The notes under the pieces: model-generated
The model's input: only the letters and a program-made list of their open reading frames with translations
Database searches by the model: none
What the model was told of the DNA's origin: nothing
In this document: positions 34,564 to 36,228 of the stretch, in pieces
Position numbering within the stretch: position 1 is the stretch's first letter
How the letters are laid out: each line of letters opens with the position of its first letter
Made by a program: the position numbers and the translations under genes
Assembly: GCF_003946465.1 (NCBI RefSeq)
Contig: NZ_RHOL01000028.1
Location: 1-36,228 of the forward strand
From: Lacticaseibacillus hegangensis
Lineage (GTDB): Bacteria; Bacillota; Bacilli; Lactobacillales; Lactobacillaceae
DNA length: 36,228 nucleotides
Direction of reading: 5' to 3'

Positions 34564-34564
34564 C

Positions 34565-35479
34565 ATGGACAAGCGAGTAAAAACGCTGCACGCCTTGGGG
34601 ACACGCATCAATCTCACGGTTTTCGGTGAGGGGGATGATGCCCCCTTGCGCGCTGCGGCAACGTTAATCCAGCAGGAAGAGGACCGGTTGACTGTCAACC
34701 GGCCGGTTTCAGAAGTCATGGCGGTCAATCACGCCGCCGGCAGTCAGGCGGTGCCTGTCTCATCGGGGACGTATACCATGATTGCCCAAGCCGTGGCCGC
34801 CAGTCGCGAGAATTTTGGCTTCAACGCTTTGATTGGCCCGCTGGTCAAGCTGTGGAAAATCGGTTTTCCAGGCGCCAATGTGCCAGCCGAAGCCGATATT
34901 AAGGCACGGCTGAAGCTGATCGATCCCGCCGCAGTCACGCTTTCGCCGGCTGATCACACAGTGGCGCTTAAGCAGCCGGGGATGGAGTTGGACCTCGGCG
35001 GCATCGCTAAGGGCTATATCGCCGATCAGATCAAAACGCTGTGGCAGGCGTATGGGGTTTCAGCCGGCATCATTGACCTCGGCGGTAATCTGCTGACGGT
35101 GGGCGGCTCGCCGAGGCGGGCTGATGGCCGCTGGGTGATCGGGGTGCAGGATCCCGCCAAACGCCGCAACGTCGACCTTGGGGTCACGGTAGTGCCGGCA
35201 TGTTCGGCGGTGACGTCAGGCATTTACGAGCGCTTTTTGATCAAGGACGGCAAGCAGTATCATCATCTGCTCGATCCACGGACTGGCCACCCGCTGCAAA
35301 CGCAATTGGCAGGAGTGACGGTGTTCACCAGCACCTCGCTGCAAGGCGAGGTCGAAGCCAAGCGCTTGTTCTTCCACGGCGGCGTGCCGAGCGGTTGGTT
35401 GGATGACCCGGCTCACCTTGGGGCAGTGTTTGCCTTCCAGGATGGCCACCACGAGTCGTTTGGGGTAACGCTTGCCTGA
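34565..35479 (+). CDS. apbE: ApbE-family FAD:protein FMN transferase, cytoplasmic form
   Basis: ApbE enzymes move FMN from FAD to a Ser/Thr in the acceptor motif, using Mg2+. The 304-residue product has no signal peptide or lipobox, unlike exported ApbE lipoproteins. Family motifs: DLGGIAKGYIAD (143-154), DLGGN (171-175), SGIYER (218-223), HHLLDPRTGHP (233-243). Oddity: where most ApbEs have A-D-x-x-S/T-T, with D and the last T binding Mg2+, this one reads GEVEAK (261-266), giving E262 for D and K266 for T. Activity may be altered or the metal site rearranged. It starts at the ATG at 34565, one base after the PAS gene's stop; GGAGG is not visible, so coupling to the PAS gene is likely. The frame is open to 34220 but overlaps the PAS gene. 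Confidence 0.88.
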   Translation: MDKRVKTLHALGTRINLTVFGEGDDAPLRAAATLIQQEEDRLTVNRPVSEVMAVNHAAGSQAVPVSSGTYTMIAQAVAASRENFGFNALIGPLVKLWKIGFPGANVPAEADIKARLKLIDPAAVTLSPADHTVALKQPGMELDLGGIAKGYIADQIKTLWQAYGVSAGIIDLGGNLLTVGGSPRRADGRWVIGVQDPAKRRNVDLGVTVVPACSAVTSGIYERFLIKDGKQYHHLLDPRTGHPLQTQLAGVTVFTSTSLQGEVEAKRLFFHGGVPSGWLDDPAHLGAVFAFQDGHHESFGVTLA

Positions 35480-35497
35480 ACGTAAGGTGCGGAAATT

Positions 35498-35541
35498 AAA
35501 AATCAGGTCAGCTGCAGATGAAGCAGCTGGCCTGATTTTTT
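35498..35541. terminator. Bidirectional terminator after apbE
   Basis: AAATCAGG-T-CAGCTGC (35500-35515) pairs with GCAGCTG-G-CCTGATTT (35523-35538), a 16-bp stem with one wobble. A-rich 5' and T-rich 3' flanks (to 35541) let it terminate apbE and the convergent acetyltransferase. Confidence 0.9.
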
Positions 35542-35980
35542 ATTGTTTCAACATGTCAACGTGGGGGATGCCGTCTTCCAGGTAGACGTCAGAGGTGGCG
35601 GCAAAGCCGAATTCGGCGTAAAAACCGCGCAAATAGTTTTGCGCCTGAATCTTGATGGGCTTGCCCGAAGCGCGCCGGCTGATTTCTGCCAGTGTTGCTT
35701 GCAGCAGCTGGCGGGCCAATCCGCGGCCGCGCGCCGCTTTCACCACCAGCACCCGGCCAAAGCTGATCGCATTCGGATCGGCGCTTTCGACAATGCGCGC
35801 GTAAGCCACCAGTTGGCCGTTTTCGCGGAGCATAACGTGCACCGCCTGGCGGTCCTTGTCATCGACTTCCTGGTACGCGCAAGCCTGTTCGACGACGAAG
35901 ACGCGGACGCGGGCCGCCAGAATTTCCAGCAGTTCGGCCGGCAGCAGCTCGCCTGTTGGTTTGATTTCGGTCGTCAGCAA
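35540..35980 (-). CDS. GNAT acetyltransferase, ElaA type
   Basis: Predicted acetyl-CoA-dependent N-acetyltransferase of 146 residues. ElaA-like features: RVRVFVVEQACAYQEVDDKD (about 25-44), VAYARIV, the acetyl-CoA pyrophosphate loop VVKAARGRGLARQLL (R-G-x-G-L/x) and the end FGFAATSDVYLEDGIPHVDML. The substrate of this family is not known. The start is TTG at 35980 after AAAGGAGGGG, giving the family's usual N-terminal length. The longer ATG start at 36031 lies upstream of the predicted transcription start. Confidence 0.85.
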   Translation of the reverse strand: MLTTEIKPTGELLPAELLEILAARVRVFVVEQACAYQEVDDKDRQAVHVMLRENGQLVAYARIVESADPNAISFGRVLVVKAARGRGLARQLLQATLAEISRRASGKPIKIQAQNYLRGFYAEFGFAATSDVYLEDGIPHVDMLKQ

Positions 35981-36021
35981 GGCTATCCCCTCCTTTTGAT
36001 GCGGCAAATGGGTTCCTGAGC

Positions 36022-36050
36022 ATCCTAGCATACCAATGCCCGCGGGACAA
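36022..36050 (-). promoter_or_regulatory. Promoter of the ElaA-type gene
   Basis: On the minus strand TTGTCC (complement of 36045-36050), 17-base spacer, TAGGAT (complement of 36022-36027) preceded by TGC, an extended -10. Transcription would start near 36015. Confidence 0.65.
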
Positions 36051-36135
36051 CAGCGTGAGGCTTAGCTCAAAAGGCCCGCACTTTGTTGAATAAGTTATGT
36101 CAATCGTTTTTCGACTTTGTCGCGAAAATAAGTGA

Positions 36136-36228
36136 TTATCTGCTCGGTTGATAAGCCATTTGGTTGGCTTCGTAACGGTTCATTCCTAATGACATAAGAT
36201 AGTCTCGATAGTTCATCAAACGCCATGG
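36136..36228 (-). CDS. Possible C-terminal end of a gene entering from the right edge
   Basis: On the minus strand one frame reads, to a stop at 36136, an end ...YRDYLMSLGMNRYEANQMAYQPSR. Its codons suit this genome better than those of a competing minus-strand frame. That competitor starts at ATG 36226 and stops at 36095 (MAFDELSRLSYVI...KVEKRLT) and uses AGA, AGG, CTA and ATA. Neither is recognised. The DNA from about 36090 on is AT-richer than the rest of the window. Confidence 0.3.
   Translation of the reverse strand, partial: PWRLMNYRDYLMSLGMNRYEANQMAYQPSR

Noticed and set aside
34220-34564. 115-codon upstream extension of apbE
   Set aside because: It overlaps the PAS protein in another frame; the sequence is an Arg/Pro-rich shadow of the DASTGAS repeats and ApbE homology begins at the ATG at 34565.
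1-36228. tRNA or rRNA genes and complete insertion sequences
   Set aside because: None seen; no cloverleaf-like gene, rRNA sequence or transposase was recognised on either strand.

Overview
The window is chromosomal DNA from a low-GC-phylum (Firmicutes) lactic acid bacterium with unusually GC-rich coding DNA. Gene content and order (str, S10-spc-alpha, ECF module, truA, rplM-rpsI), pyruvate oxidase, a matrixin-type protease and strong AGGAGG ribosome binding sites with many GTG/TTG starts suggest Lactobacillaceae, perhaps close to Lacticaseibacillus. The family call is inference from protein sequences and synteny; the genus is a guess.

Region 1 (1-3510): str operon rpsL-rpsG-fusA with its promoter, leader and a terminator-like hairpin before fusA. 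A nicotinamidase gene lies on the minus strand (3568-4116) with its own promoter and terminator. Region 2 (4287-18662): one long ribosomal cluster with S10, spc and alpha gene order: rpsJ, rplC, rplD, rplW, rplB, rpsS, rplV, rpsC, rplP, rpmC, rpsQ, rplN, rplX, rplE, rpsN, rpsH, rplF, rplR, rpsE, rpmD, rplO, secY, adk, infA, rpmJ, rpsM, rpsK, rpoA, rplQ. It ends in a structured 3' element that fits the L17 downstream element in position and fold type. Four intercistronic gaps hold hairpins that look regulatory.

Region 3 (18788-24422): an MFS transporter, the shared ECF vitamin-transporter module (ecfA1, ecfA2, ecfT), truA, then rplM-rpsI behind a promoter and an L13-leader-like RNA. Region 4 (24489-30763): accessory carbohydrate and surface genes: GntR regulator divergent from a GH1 6-phospho-beta-glucosidase and a PTS EIIC, a GT2 glycosyltransferase, a secreted or membrane-anchored matrixin-like protease and a LacA/Maa-type O-acetyltransferase.

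Region 5 (31070-35980) is redox-related: pyruvate oxidase, a convergent AraC-family regulator, and, divergent from that regulator, a two-gene unit. The first gene encodes a leaderless PAS-domain protein whose tail carries five identical DASTGAS heptads. Each heptad matches the ApbE flavinylation consensus. The second gene encodes an ApbE-type FMN transferase, also without a signal peptide. I infer a cytoplasmic PAS protein carrying up to five covalent FMNs and its dedicated modifying enzyme; this is the strongest candidate for an undescribed system here. An ElaA-type acetyltransferase follows. The last ~130 bases are AT-richer and may hold the end of another gene.
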